From: a virus
Strand: one strand, 5' to 3'
DNA: 41,814 nucleotides
IMG/VR virus record: IMGVR_UViG_3300043803_001324
Span: 1-41,814 of that record
Shown: piece after piece, positions 16,609 to 24,532 of the stretch
How the letters are laid out: every line of letters begins with the position of its first letter
How positions within the stretch are numbered: the stretch's first letter is position 1
Made by a program: the position numbers and the translations under genes
Notes under the pieces: generated by a model
The model's input: only the letters and a program-made list of their open reading frames with translations
Told to the model about the DNA's origin: nothing
Database searches by the model: none

Positions 16609-18719
16609 CCGACGAGCAGGCCCGAGTCGCCGCGTGGACCCCCGCGGACGGGAACCTTCGCGTTGTCGCTGCGGCCGGCGCCGGCAAGACGACGACCCTG
16701 GCCCATCTGGTCGCCAACCTCCTCTCGAATCGGATCGTTGTTCCCGAGCGGCTGGTCGCCACGACCTTCACGAACAAGGGCGCGGGCGAGCTGAAGGCGC
16801 GCATCCAGAAGTACGCTCCGCTCGACCTCCTGAACCGGACGCACATCGGCACCTTCCACGCGCTCGCTCTCCGGCGGATGCAGACGCTGGAGCCGAAGCG
16901 GTGGCCCATGAACCGCAACATCGACCTGCCGGGAAAGTCGCGCGAGGGCGACGTGCCCCACGCAGCCGTACTCTGGAAGGCGATCCTCCAGTACGGCTCC
17001 ATCCCGGGGTCGAAGAAGACCTCCCTCAAGCTCGTCAACACGGACGAGGCCACGCGGAACTACTCGACCGCGGTGGGACTCCTGCGGGCGAAGGGCATCA
17101 CCGACCCCAACGACCCTCGCGTCGCGGCGATGAAGCTCGACGACCTTTCTCTCGCCTACGCGGCTTTCAACGAGGCGAAGCTCAAGGGCAAGTTCTGGGA
17201 CTTTGGTGACGTTCTGGCCGCCTATGCGGCGTTCGTGAAGTCTGGCCCGCCATTGGCAGACGTGGTGATCGTGGACGAGGCGCAGGACCAGTCGCAGGTT
17301 CAGTTGGAGATCGCTTCGGCGCTCGGCAAGAACATCGTCCTCGTGGGGGACGGAGCGCAGGCCATCTTCCAGTGGGCCGGCGCGTACCCAGCGATCTTCC
17401 TCGAAGCCGACAAGCAGCTCCACGCGAAGACCTCGCACCTGTCCTACAACTTCCGGTCGGTCCCGGAGATCGTGGACCTCGGCAACCGCATCGTGAAGAA
17501 CTACTCGTGGTCGCTCGACCACGCGATGCTGCCGGTCCATCCGAGCAAGGGCACTGCCCTGCGCGTCCGTCGCGCCGGACAGAAGGCCGAGGAGGAGGCC
17601 AACTGGATCGCTGAGGACGTGAAGCGGCTCCTCTCGGGCCCCGGTGCCCCCAAGCCCGGCGACGTCACCATCCTCACGCGCACCAACGCGCACCTGTTCG
17701 ACATCCAAGCCGAGCTGACGCTGCGCGACATCCCGACGGTGGTCATGGGCTCCTCCGGGCTCTTCGACAGCCGCGAGGCCATGGACGTGCTCTGCTACCT
17801 GACGTTGTCCCGCTCGGACAGCCCGGCAGCCATGGGCGCCCTGGATCACGTCCTTGACCGGCCGAAGCGCTTCCTCGGCAAGGCTGCTGCTGGCCGCATC
17901 CGCGAGGAGCTGGGCAAGGTGGGGTCGATCCGGCACGCGCTCCGAAACACCTGCCCGACGCCGGAGGCGCGGAAGCTGTCGATGCTCTTGGATCAGCTCC
18001 GTCGGGCGACGTGGCCGCAAGCCATCGAGCTGGTCGAGACGCTCTTGGTGGACGGGGGCAAGGAGCGCCGCGAGAACAAGGGTGATCCTGACGAGGACGC
18101 GCCTGGCATCTACAAGGCGCTCTGCTCCATCGCCAAGAAGTTCCCGGGGCCCCGCGAGTTCATCGAGTTCACGGAGAAGTGTACGCGGGGTGGTACGACG
18201 GACGACCCGTCCGATCCGGCCAAGGTGGTCCTCTCGACCATCCACAAGTACAAGGGCCGCGAGAACGGTCACGTCTACGCCCCTGGCACCGAGCAGGTCC
18301 TCCCGCACGGGAAGGCCACCAACTCAGACCGGAACCAGATGCGGGGGCCGGACGTCGAGGGCGAGCTGCGCCTGTTCTACGTGGCCTGCACCCGCGCGAA
18401 GGAGAAGCTCACGCTCACCTACTGGGGCAGCGAGCTGGAGAACCGCGGCGTCTCCCGCTTCGTCCGGGAGTTCTGCCGAGACGCGCTCTCCGACCCCCTC
18501 TCCGGGTACATGCAGCGCCCTGTGGTCCCGCTGCTCCAGACGGGCATGTCCGGGGACTTCGATGACGACGACCACGACCACGACGACGACCCCGCCCTCG
18601 GGGGGACTGGCCTCTCCGCCTCCCTCCCCGCCCCTTCCTTCCTCGGCGACTATGACGAGCGCACGAATGCGCAGATCGAAGCCCTCACTGGCATCAACCT
18701 CAACGGACTGCTGAAGTGA
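16605..18719 (+). CDS. UvrD/PcrA/Rep-type superfamily 1 helicase
   Basis: About 704 residues if translation begins at CTG 16605, where homology starts (LTDEQARVAAW). All SF1A motifs are visible: I AAAGAGKTTTL, Ia FTNKGAGELKARI, II/III VDEAQDQSQ and GDGAQAIFQW, IV YNFRSVPEI, V STIHKYKGREN, VI LFYVACTRAKEKL. It should unwind DNA 3'-5' at forks or in repair. No ATG/GTG/TTG exists between ATG 16410 and the homology start; the 65 residues from 16410 are the shifted reading of the HTH gene and look non-native. The C-terminus carries an acidic DDDDHDHDDD run. Confidence 0.9.
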   Translation: MTDEQARVAAWTPADGNLRVVAAAGAGKTTTLAHLVANLLSNRIVVPERLVATTFTNKGAGELKARIQKYAPLDLLNRTHIGTFHALALRRMQTLEPKRWPMNRNIDLPGKSREGDVPHAAVLWKAILQYGSIPGSKKTSLKLVNTDEATRNYSTAVGLLRAKGITDPNDPRVAAMKLDDLSLAYAAFNEAKLKGKFWDFGDVLAAYAAFVKSGPPLADVVIVDEAQDQSQVQLEIASALGKNIVLVGDGAQAIFQWAGAYPAIFLEADKQLHAKTSHLSYNFRSVPEIVDLGNRIVKNYSWSLDHAMLPVHPSKGTALRVRRAGQKAEEEANWIAEDVKRLLSGPGAPKPGDVTILTRTNAHLFDIQAELTLRDIPTVVMGSSGLFDSREAMDVLCYLTLSRSDSPAAMGALDHVLDRPKRFLGKAAAGRIREELGKVGSIRHALRNTCPTPEARKLSMLLDQLRRATWPQAIELVETLLVDGGKERRENKGDPDEDAPGIYKALCSIAKKFPGPREFIEFTEKCTRGGTTDDPSDPAKVVLSTIHKYKGRENGHVYAPGTEQVLPHGKATNSDRNQMRGPDVEGELRLFYVACTRAKEKLTLTYWGSELENRGVSRFVREFCRDALSDPLSGYMQRPVVPLLQTGMSGDFDDDDHDHDDDPALGGTGLSASLPAPSFLGDYDERTNAQIEALTGINLNGLLK

Positions 18720-20428
18720 TCTACGCCCGCATCATCACTGGCGACTGCGTGGCCTCCATGCAGGCTCTCCCCGCCAACTCGGTCGATTCCATCGTGTGCG
18801 ATCCGCCCTACGGTCTGGAGTTCATGGGGAAGGAGTGGGACAAACTTGACGTGCCGTCGGATGCGGATGGCTTTCGTCGGGCAGTCAACGCCGCGGACGC
18901 GGGGCGGGACAACGTGTTTGGTCGAGCTTCGAGATCCTCCCCGGAGTACAAGGCGAGCGCAGCAATGCAGGTCTGGCATGAGGCGTGGCTGCGCGAAGCC
19001 CTCCGAGTCCTCAAGCCAGGGGGCCACATCGTAGCGTTCAGCGGAACGCGCACCTCCCACCGGCTCGTCTGTGCCGCGGAGGATGCTGGCTTCGAGATCC
19101 GCGACAGCCTTGTTTGGATGTATGGATCGGGCTTCCCCAAGAGCCTCAATGTCGGCAAGGCTGTCGACCGGCGCCTCGGGTTGGAGCGGAAGGTCGTCGG
19201 GTACAAGCGGGGGGTCAGGGGAGCGGACGGGACGGGCCACGAGAAGGCGATGCCGGGCAAGGCTGTCGGAGTCAAGCAGGTGGACTGCGACGTACCCGTG
19301 ATAGCCCCTGCGACCCCTGAAGCGGCTCAATGGGAAGGCTGGGGAACCGCGCTGAAGCCGGCGCACGAGCCCATCATGCTCGCGCGGAAGCCCCTCGCAG
19401 GAACCGTGGCCGCGAACGTGCTGAAGTGGGGGACTGGAGCCCTCAACATCGACGGATGCCGGGTCAAGCTCGCTGCCGGAGAAGAGGTCCACGCGCCCCA
19501 ATCTTCCCCGGCAAACCGAGGAGGGGTCGTTGGTTCAGACCTTGGATTCTCAGAGAACGACGCAGACGCTTTCCAGCAGGCGCAGCGTGAGAGCATCGAG
19601 CGCACGAACACGCTCGGGCGCTGGCCGCCGAACATCATCCTCTCGCACTCGCCAGACTGTCGCTGTGTGGGAACCCAGACGATCAAAGGCGACCTCAGAG
19701 GACCGGACGAGACTGACGGAGAGCAGGAAGGTGGCTTCGGCGACGTCGGAGCGGCCAAAGGCGACGGCAAGCCGAACGCGGCGGTCTACGGGAACGAGGA
19801 GGTACCAGTCTACGAGTGCGCTCCTGACTGCCCCGTTGCTCTCCTCGATGCACAGAGTGGCGGCGCTGCCCGGTTCTTCCCTCAGCTCAACTTCGATCCC
19901 GAGTACGACCTGCCGGCCTACTACGCGGCCAAGGCCGGGCGGAAAGAGCGCGAGGAGGGCCTCGAACACCTCAGAGAGGTTGACGCGGAGACGACTGTTC
20001 AGCGCAAAGTGGACAGCAAAGGAAGTAAGAACCCACGAGCGGGGTCTGGAAACATCGCAGGGGGTGAAATCGAGCGGTGTTCAGCGTGCGGGAAAGCTGC
20101 GGGCGCGAGTGCCCGACGAGGCATCGAGGCCAAGCCGTGTGAAGGAAACAAAGACGGTATCTGCACGCCAGAAGTAGTCGGTGTACGGGAAGGGCGGAAG
20201 AACAGCCACCCGACAGTGAAGCCCGTGGCGGTCATGCGCTGGCTCATCCGGCTGGTCACGCCTCCGGGCGGACTGGTTCTCGACCCGTTCATGGGCTCGG
20301 GGACGACCGGGGTCGCGGCCGCGCTCGAAGGGGTTTCGTTCTGCGGCATGGAGCGGGAGGCGGAGTACGCCGAGATTTCCTTTGGCCGGATCCGGCACCA
20401 CTCTGGACAGCCGCCTTCGATTGAGTGA
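18716..20428 (+). CDS. Beta-class DNA methyltransferase (N6-adenine or N4-cytosine)
   Basis: A 570-residue methyltransferase. Motif IV DPPYGLEF is at residues 29-36, the SAM-binding motif I equivalent DPFMGSGTTGVA is near 522-533, and the target-recognition region lies between, giving the beta order IV-TRD-I. KNSHPTVKP and VWMYGSGFPKS are typical phage/MTase elements. No endonuclease partner lies beside it, so it is probably an orphan enzyme that masks phage DNA from host restriction. It is longer than usual owing to a low-complexity insert of ~200 residues before motif I. GTG start overlaps the helicase stop. Confidence 0.9.
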   Translation: MIYARIITGDCVASMQALPANSVDSIVCDPPYGLEFMGKEWDKLDVPSDADGFRRAVNAADAGRDNVFGRASRSSPEYKASAAMQVWHEAWLREALRVLKPGGHIVAFSGTRTSHRLVCAAEDAGFEIRDSLVWMYGSGFPKSLNVGKAVDRRLGLERKVVGYKRGVRGADGTGHEKAMPGKAVGVKQVDCDVPVIAPATPEAAQWEGWGTALKPAHEPIMLARKPLAGTVAANVLKWGTGALNIDGCRVKLAAGEEVHAPQSSPANRGGVVGSDLGFSENDADAFQQAQRESIERTNTLGRWPPNIILSHSPDCRCVGTQTIKGDLRGPDETDGEQEGGFGDVGAAKGDGKPNAAVYGNEEVPVYECAPDCPVALLDAQSGGAARFFPQLNFDPEYDLPAYYAAKAGRKEREEGLEHLREVDAETTVQRKVDSKGSKNPRAGSGNIAGGEIERCSACGKAAGASARRGIEAKPCEGNKDGICTPEVVGVREGRKNSHPTVKPVAVMRWLIRLVTPPGGLVLDPFMGSGTTGVAAALEGVSFCGMEREAEYAEISFGRIRHHSGQPPSIE

Positions 20429-20434
20429 CCTTCC

Positions 20435-20463
20435 TTGACGGATGACGAACACTTAGATACAGG
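20435..20463 (+). promoter_or_regulatory. Promoter for a leaderless transcript (site 4)
   Basis: TTGACG at 20435-20440, 17-bp spacer, TACAGG at 20458-20463, exactly 6 nt to the ATG at 20470. The site occupies the 41-nt gap after the methyltransferase. Confidence 0.7.
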
Positions 20464-20469
20464 ACTGAC

Positions 20470-20823
20470 ATGCGCTCCCTCCCGACCCACTCGCCCTCCA
20501 ACGCTGCCGCTCTCGACCCTCTTGACCCGAAGGCGGGTAGTGCTTCGCACGTCTACGGTGTCCAGTTCGGTGGCCCGAAGGATGTCCTCCGCATCAGCTT
20601 CCAGCACGGAGCCCGCGGGCTCCCGGAATCGACTGCGGGCATCTTCGATGACGACCTGTTGGCCATCGTTGAAGACCGCCTCGCCTGCTTCCAGGCGGGA
20701 GCGTTTGCCTGCAAGGAGAACGCGGAGGCGATCACTGCCGTGCAGGCTGCGCGGAAGGCCCTCGGGGCGCGGGTCGCGGCGCGAATCGCCAAGGGTGTCC
20801 TCGGCGCCAACGAGAAGCACTGA
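20470..20823 (+). CDS. Small conserved phage protein with C-terminal helical hairpin
   Basis: A 117-residue protein: a short beta-like segment (VLRISFQHGARG) followed by two long helices (DDDLLAIVEDRLACFQAGAF, then CKENAEAITAVQAARKAL). This pattern, ending in ARIAKGVLG, recalls a widespread family of small phage proteins of unknown function. Small helical-hairpin phage proteins include the Acb2-type cyclic-nucleotide sponges, but I cannot show membership from sequence. First gene of a unit that starts with a leaderless-type promoter, as expected for an early gene. Confidence 0.65.
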   Translation: MRSLPTHSPSNAAALDPLDPKAGSASHVYGVQFGGPKDVLRISFQHGARGLPESTAGIFDDDLLAIVEDRLACFQAGAFACKENAEAITAVQAARKALGARVAARIAKGVLGANEKH

Positions 20824-21074
20824 TGCAGTACCTCCTGACGCAGCAAGAGTACGACAAGCTGGTGCCCAAGGCTGAGCTGGACAACGCCGAGGCCGCGCTC
20901 GAACTTGCTCGGGTGGAGATGCTGCGGCTGGCCAAGTTCACCTGCATCCACAACAATGGGCAGTCGAGCAGAAACCGAGGTTATTGCGACGCTTGTCCCG
21001 CCGGGGACCTCAGCAATCTCCCCTACACGAGCAGCAAGCTCATCTGCACGCTCTCGCGCAACTACTCCCAGTAG
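20823..21074 (+). CDS. Small cysteine-containing phage protein
   Basis: An 83-residue protein starting at an ATG that shares one base with the upstream stop (TGATG). N-terminal half is helical (QQEYDKLVPKAELDNAEAAL); the C-terminal half has FTCIHN, GYCDACPAG and KLICTLSR, four cysteines that could hold one zinc. It resembles short proteins common in phage early regions; function unknown. Confidence 0.65.
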   Translation: MQYLLTQQEYDKLVPKAELDNAEAALELARVEMLRLAKFTCIHNNGQSSRNRGYCDACPAGDLSNLPYTSSKLICTLSRNYSQ

Positions 21075-21083
21075 GACGGCCCC

Positions 21084-21422
21084 ATGGACGACACCTTCTC
21101 CAACCTCCGCGAAGACCCGCTCGGCCAGCCGATGACCGGAGTGCTGCTCCGCTGCGGCGGCATCGTAGGCCGGGGGTCGTTCTCGCGCCGGATCTGCGGC
21201 AAGCCGTTCATCCTCCCCCCGACGTTCCCCGCAGACTGGAAGGCGCTGGTCGACCTGCTCAAGCCTCACGGCTGGGTCCTCGCGCTGGCGTCTGTGGGCA
21301 AGCAGGGCAGCTACATCGACGAGAAGGGCAAGCTCCGCGTCAACGGGGATGCGGTCATGGACCCGCTCTGCCCTTCCTGTGCGGCCGCTCTCGTTGAGCG
21401 GATGCAGTCCTCCTCTTCGTGA
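21084..21422 (+). CDS. Hypothetical protein with CPSC zinc knuckle
   Basis: A 112-residue protein. Cysteines at LLRCGG, RRICGK and PLCPSCAA near the C-terminus could form a zinc site. The central part (PPTFPADWKALVDLLKPHGWVLAL) is likely a helix-strand unit. It sits 9 nt after the preceding gene. No family recognised. Confidence 0.6.
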   Translation: MDDTFSNLREDPLGQPMTGVLLRCGGIVGRGSFSRRICGKPFILPPTFPADWKALVDLLKPHGWVLALASVGKQGSYIDEKGKLRVNGDAVMDPLCPSCAAALVERMQSSSS

Positions 21423-21454
21423 TTCTCCTCCCCACCCTCTGCCGCCAGGTTCTC

Positions 21455-23617
21455 ATGTCTGACCTCACCATCACCCGCATCGAATCCAGCGTGAAGGGCG
21501 GCCTGTCCGCTACACTGGGCCCTCGCACCCTCTTCGTCGGCGTCAACGGCTCGGGCAAGAGCGCGTACACGCAGGCTGTTGAGCTGGCTACCAGCTCGAC
21601 CGCGAGCGACATCACGGGCCGGGGCGTTGTCTCCGCAACCCACATGCTCACGGCCCTCGCAGGGGGTGGCTCGACGCTCTTCGCTGCCGCGACCTTCTCG
21701 GACGGAGCGGTCTCCCGCTTCTCCGTCGAGCCCGGCAAGGAGGCAGAGTTCACGCCGGCCCACCCGGTCCAGTTTCCGATCCGCGACGTGGTGGAGAACC
21801 TCACCGGCTCCGCGGACAAGGCGCGCGAGTTCCTACTCAACCGGGCGGCCCTCACCGTTTCACGCGCCGACGTTCTGAAGCGCCTCGGCGACATGGTCGA
21901 GGCGTATGAGGACGCTGCCAAGCCCTACGTGGGGATGGTGGAGACGACCATCCTCCAGCGCGTGCTCGACCGGGCCGAGAAGGACACCCGCGACCGCACG
22001 AAGGAAGCCAAGACGATCCGCTCGATGGGCGCGAGCCTCTCCAACGGACTCCCCCCCGAGCCGACGGAGGCTCAGATCGCCGAGGCCGAAGAGGACGAGC
22101 GCATCACCACGCTGGCGTGGGAGACGGCTGTGAAGGACCAAGCCGGGCGCGTCACGGCAGCCAGCTTGGATGCCCTCCGGGCGAGCGCGGCTGAGTGGGT
22201 GGCCAGCTTCCAGGAGGTATCCGCGGCAGTCGGGGAGCCCGTGCGTGCCCCCTCGGACGCTCAGCTCGCGGCGGTGGCGCAGGCCGAGAAGCTCGCCCCC
22301 ATCTGCGCGATGCACGAAGGCGCGGCTGAGTGCCTCGTCTGCGGCGGCGATGCTGCGGACGCTGTCCGGCGTGGCCAGCTCTACGCCGCTGGCGTGGCCA
22401 AGACTCGCGCGACGAACAGCGCCTACTGGACCCAGCAGGAGCGCGCCAAGCAGGCTGAGGCGACGCGGCAGCGGGCTCTGGCAGCGGTCCAAGCGGTACA
22501 GGCGGCTGAAGCGGAGCCGACCTACGATGGCGTCGATCCTGCCGAGGCCCGTGCGGCCATGGAGCAGGCCCGCTTGACCCTCTCGACGCTCCGGGGCGCG
22601 CTCCAGAAGTACGAGTCGGTGCGGGCGACCGAGGTGCAGGCGCGCGCGGTCGAGGCGTCGGCGAAGGTCGCTGAGCAGCTCGCGGCAGCGTGCTCGGATG
22701 CGGTTGCTGGGCTCCTCGCTACTGCGGTCACGACCCTCCAGAAGCGGGTGCAGGCGTACCTGCCGGCCACCGACACGTTCATCCTGCGCCTGAAGGAAGG
22801 CCAGAAGGACGTCTGCAAGTTCGGCTTCGAGCGCGGCGGCCGGCTCGACACGGCGCTCTCTGGCGCCGAGTGGGCGCGCCTGCTCGTGGCCATCGCTTGC
22901 GCGGTCTCGGAGGGCAAGGCCGGGCTCAACATCTTCATCCCGCCCGACCGCGCCTTCGATCCCGACACGCTTCGTGCGGTGCTGGTCGCGCTGGCCAAGG
23001 CTCCCGGACAGGTCCTGTTCTGCTCCCCGATCCGTCCTTCCGGCAAGATCCCTGCTGGCTGGACGCTGGTCGAGGTCGGCGAGGCGAAGGCGGCCACGCC
23101 GCGCAAGCGGGCCGCCCCCGAGGAGCCGGCGGCCCCCCGCCAGCTCGACAACGCCGACGACGACGCCCTGACGGGCCTCGCTCGCGGCCTCTCTGACGGG
23201 GTCTACACGATCTCGGGAGGGACGGTCTCGGACTCGGGGGGCATCCCCGTCGTCTCGGGGGCGGACGCGCCGGACGGGACGCTCAAGGTCGAGGGGAACT
23301 TCGCGGTGGACTTCGTCCCGGCGCAGGCCGAGCCCGAGCCCGAGCCCACCCAGGAGCAGGAGGAGACCGCCCCCGAGCCGGAGACCGAGCGGCCTGCGGA
23401 GGTCGTCCAGAACGACGAGCAGTTCGCGGATGCCTGCAAGAACCTCGGGTTCACGGCCGCGCAGGTGAAGAAGATGAACCCCAACGCGATCCGCTACGCC
23501 GCTCTCAACGGGCTGGACCCGAAGTCGTACAGCATCATCGCCGACGGTTCGATCTTCGATGTCGTGAAGGGCCGCACGCTGGCAGCTACGACGCCGAAGG
23601 CACGCCTGAGCGCGTGA
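21455..23617 (+). CDS. Rad50/SbcC/RecF-like ATPase with CxxC hook
   Basis: A 720-residue SMC-type ATPase. Walker A GVNGSGKS is at residues 29-36. Long Ala/Glu-rich helices flank a CLVCGG motif near 293-296, the position of a Rad50-type zinc hook. The signature-like ALSGAEWARL is near 468, followed by a degenerate Walker B (NIFIPPDRAF, lacking the usual DE pair). The C-terminal 200 residues are a Glu/Pro-rich linker and a small helical tail not seen in Rad50. No SbcD/Mre11-type nuclease is adjacent. I chose the ATG at 21455; a GTG at 21419 overlapping the upstream stop is possible. Likely role: DNA end recognition or recombination. Confidence 0.8.
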   Translation: MSDLTITRIESSVKGGLSATLGPRTLFVGVNGSGKSAYTQAVELATSSTASDITGRGVVSATHMLTALAGGGSTLFAAATFSDGAVSRFSVEPGKEAEFTPAHPVQFPIRDVVENLTGSADKAREFLLNRAALTVSRADVLKRLGDMVEAYEDAAKPYVGMVETTILQRVLDRAEKDTRDRTKEAKTIRSMGASLSNGLPPEPTEAQIAEAEEDERITTLAWETAVKDQAGRVTAASLDALRASAAEWVASFQEVSAAVGEPVRAPSDAQLAAVAQAEKLAPICAMHEGAAECLVCGGDAADAVRRGQLYAAGVAKTRATNSAYWTQQERAKQAEATRQRALAAVQAVQAAEAEPTYDGVDPAEARAAMEQARLTLSTLRGALQKYESVRATEVQARAVEASAKVAEQLAAACSDAVAGLLATAVTTLQKRVQAYLPATDTFILRLKEGQKDVCKFGFERGGRLDTALSGAEWARLLVAIACAVSEGKAGLNIFIPPDRAFDPDTLRAVLVALAKAPGQVLFCSPIRPSGKIPAGWTLVEVGEAKAATPRKRAAPEEPAAPRQLDNADDDALTGLARGLSDGVYTISGGTVSDSGGIPVVSGADAPDGTLKVEGNFAVDFVPAQAEPEPEPTQEQEETAPEPETERPAEVVQNDEQFADACKNLGFTAAQVKKMNPNAIRYAALNGLDPKSYSIIADGSIFDVVKGRTLAATTPKARLSA

Positions 23618-23619
23618 CC

Positions 23620-24459
23620 TCAGACGATGTCAACCCGGAACTGTTCGAGAACAGCCGTGTTGTTGGCGTTGTTGGGCATGGTGATCTGCACGTCCACCGT
23701 GAGCGCGCCGTTGGTCGCGAGGTTCGCGGTGGTGCCAGAAGGGAGCTGGGAGCTGCCTGCGGTGTTCCAACCGGCACGACCGGCGCCGACGACGGCGACC
23801 GCAGCTCCGGCAGCCGCGCGCGCGGTGAAGTCTGCGACCAAGTAGCACCGCTCTCCCACGAGCGCTGCGACCGCGGCCGAAGTCACGTAGGTCGTGCCGC
23901 CGATGCGGAGTCCGACGGTTGCGGTGTCGGCGGCGTTGATGTTCACGCGGCGAACGACCGCGACGACACGGATGGTCGAGCTGGCCCCGAGCGTGTTCGC
24001 CGGGATGATGTAGGACTGGTCGAAGCTCTGCGCTGCGCCGTTGCCGGTGATGGTTCCGGAGTCGGCCATCGTGGCCAAGCACAGGCCGCCCACCACACGG
24101 GCAGTCCCGCTCGGGATGCCGTCGGTCGTGGTCATGCGTGCGCCGACTGCGAGCCGCTCGGAGTTGTTGGTGGTGTTGAAGACCAGCATGTTCGTCAGGC
24201 CGCCGGTCCCGATCGTCCACGCAGCCGCCGTGTTGTCCACCAGCGACCACGTCATCGCGGCGTCGAAGGTAGAAGAACCGCCGCCCGTGGTCAGGAACTG
24301 GACCCAGTTGAAGGCTCCGTCCGTGTTCTGGAACAGGCCAACCGTACCCGGAGCCGAGACGATGCCGAGGGAGCCGATGCCGGCGCTCGTCAAGCCGTCG
24401 TAGGGGGTGGACTGGTTGTGGACTTCGAGATCCGTGATCCACTGAACGATGAGTGCCAT
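23620..24459 (-). CDS. Putative virion/fibre-like beta-rich protein
   Basis: A 279-residue protein on the minus strand, between two plus-strand genes. It is rich in Ala, Thr, Gly, Asn and Val with few charges, and has alternating strands such as ATVGLRIGGTTYVTSAAVAAL, typical of phage tail or fibre surface domains. No enzymatic motif. Start is the ATG at 24459 (MALIVQWITDL). Its stop lies 2 nt from the stop of the convergent Rad50-like gene. The solitary orientation suggests a separately acquired and late-expressed gene. Confidence 0.65.
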   Translation of the reverse strand: MALIVQWITDLEVHNQSTPYDGLTSAGIGSLGIVSAPGTVGLFQNTDGAFNWVQFLTTGGGSSTFDAAMTWSLVDNTAAAWTIGTGGLTNMLVFNTTNNSERLAVGARMTTTDGIPSGTARVVGGLCLATMADSGTITGNGAAQSFDQSYIIPANTLGASSTIRVVAVVRRVNINAADTATVGLRIGGTTYVTSAAVAALVGERCYLVADFTARAAAGAAVAVVGAGRAGWNTAGSSQLPSGTTANLATNGALTVDVQITMPNNANNTAVLEQFRVDIV

Positions 24460-24532
24460 GTTTGCAGGCTCCAGCGGACGAGGATACTGTGATGGTTGTT
24501 CCTTGCCCACCCGTAGCGCAAGATCGAGTGCT

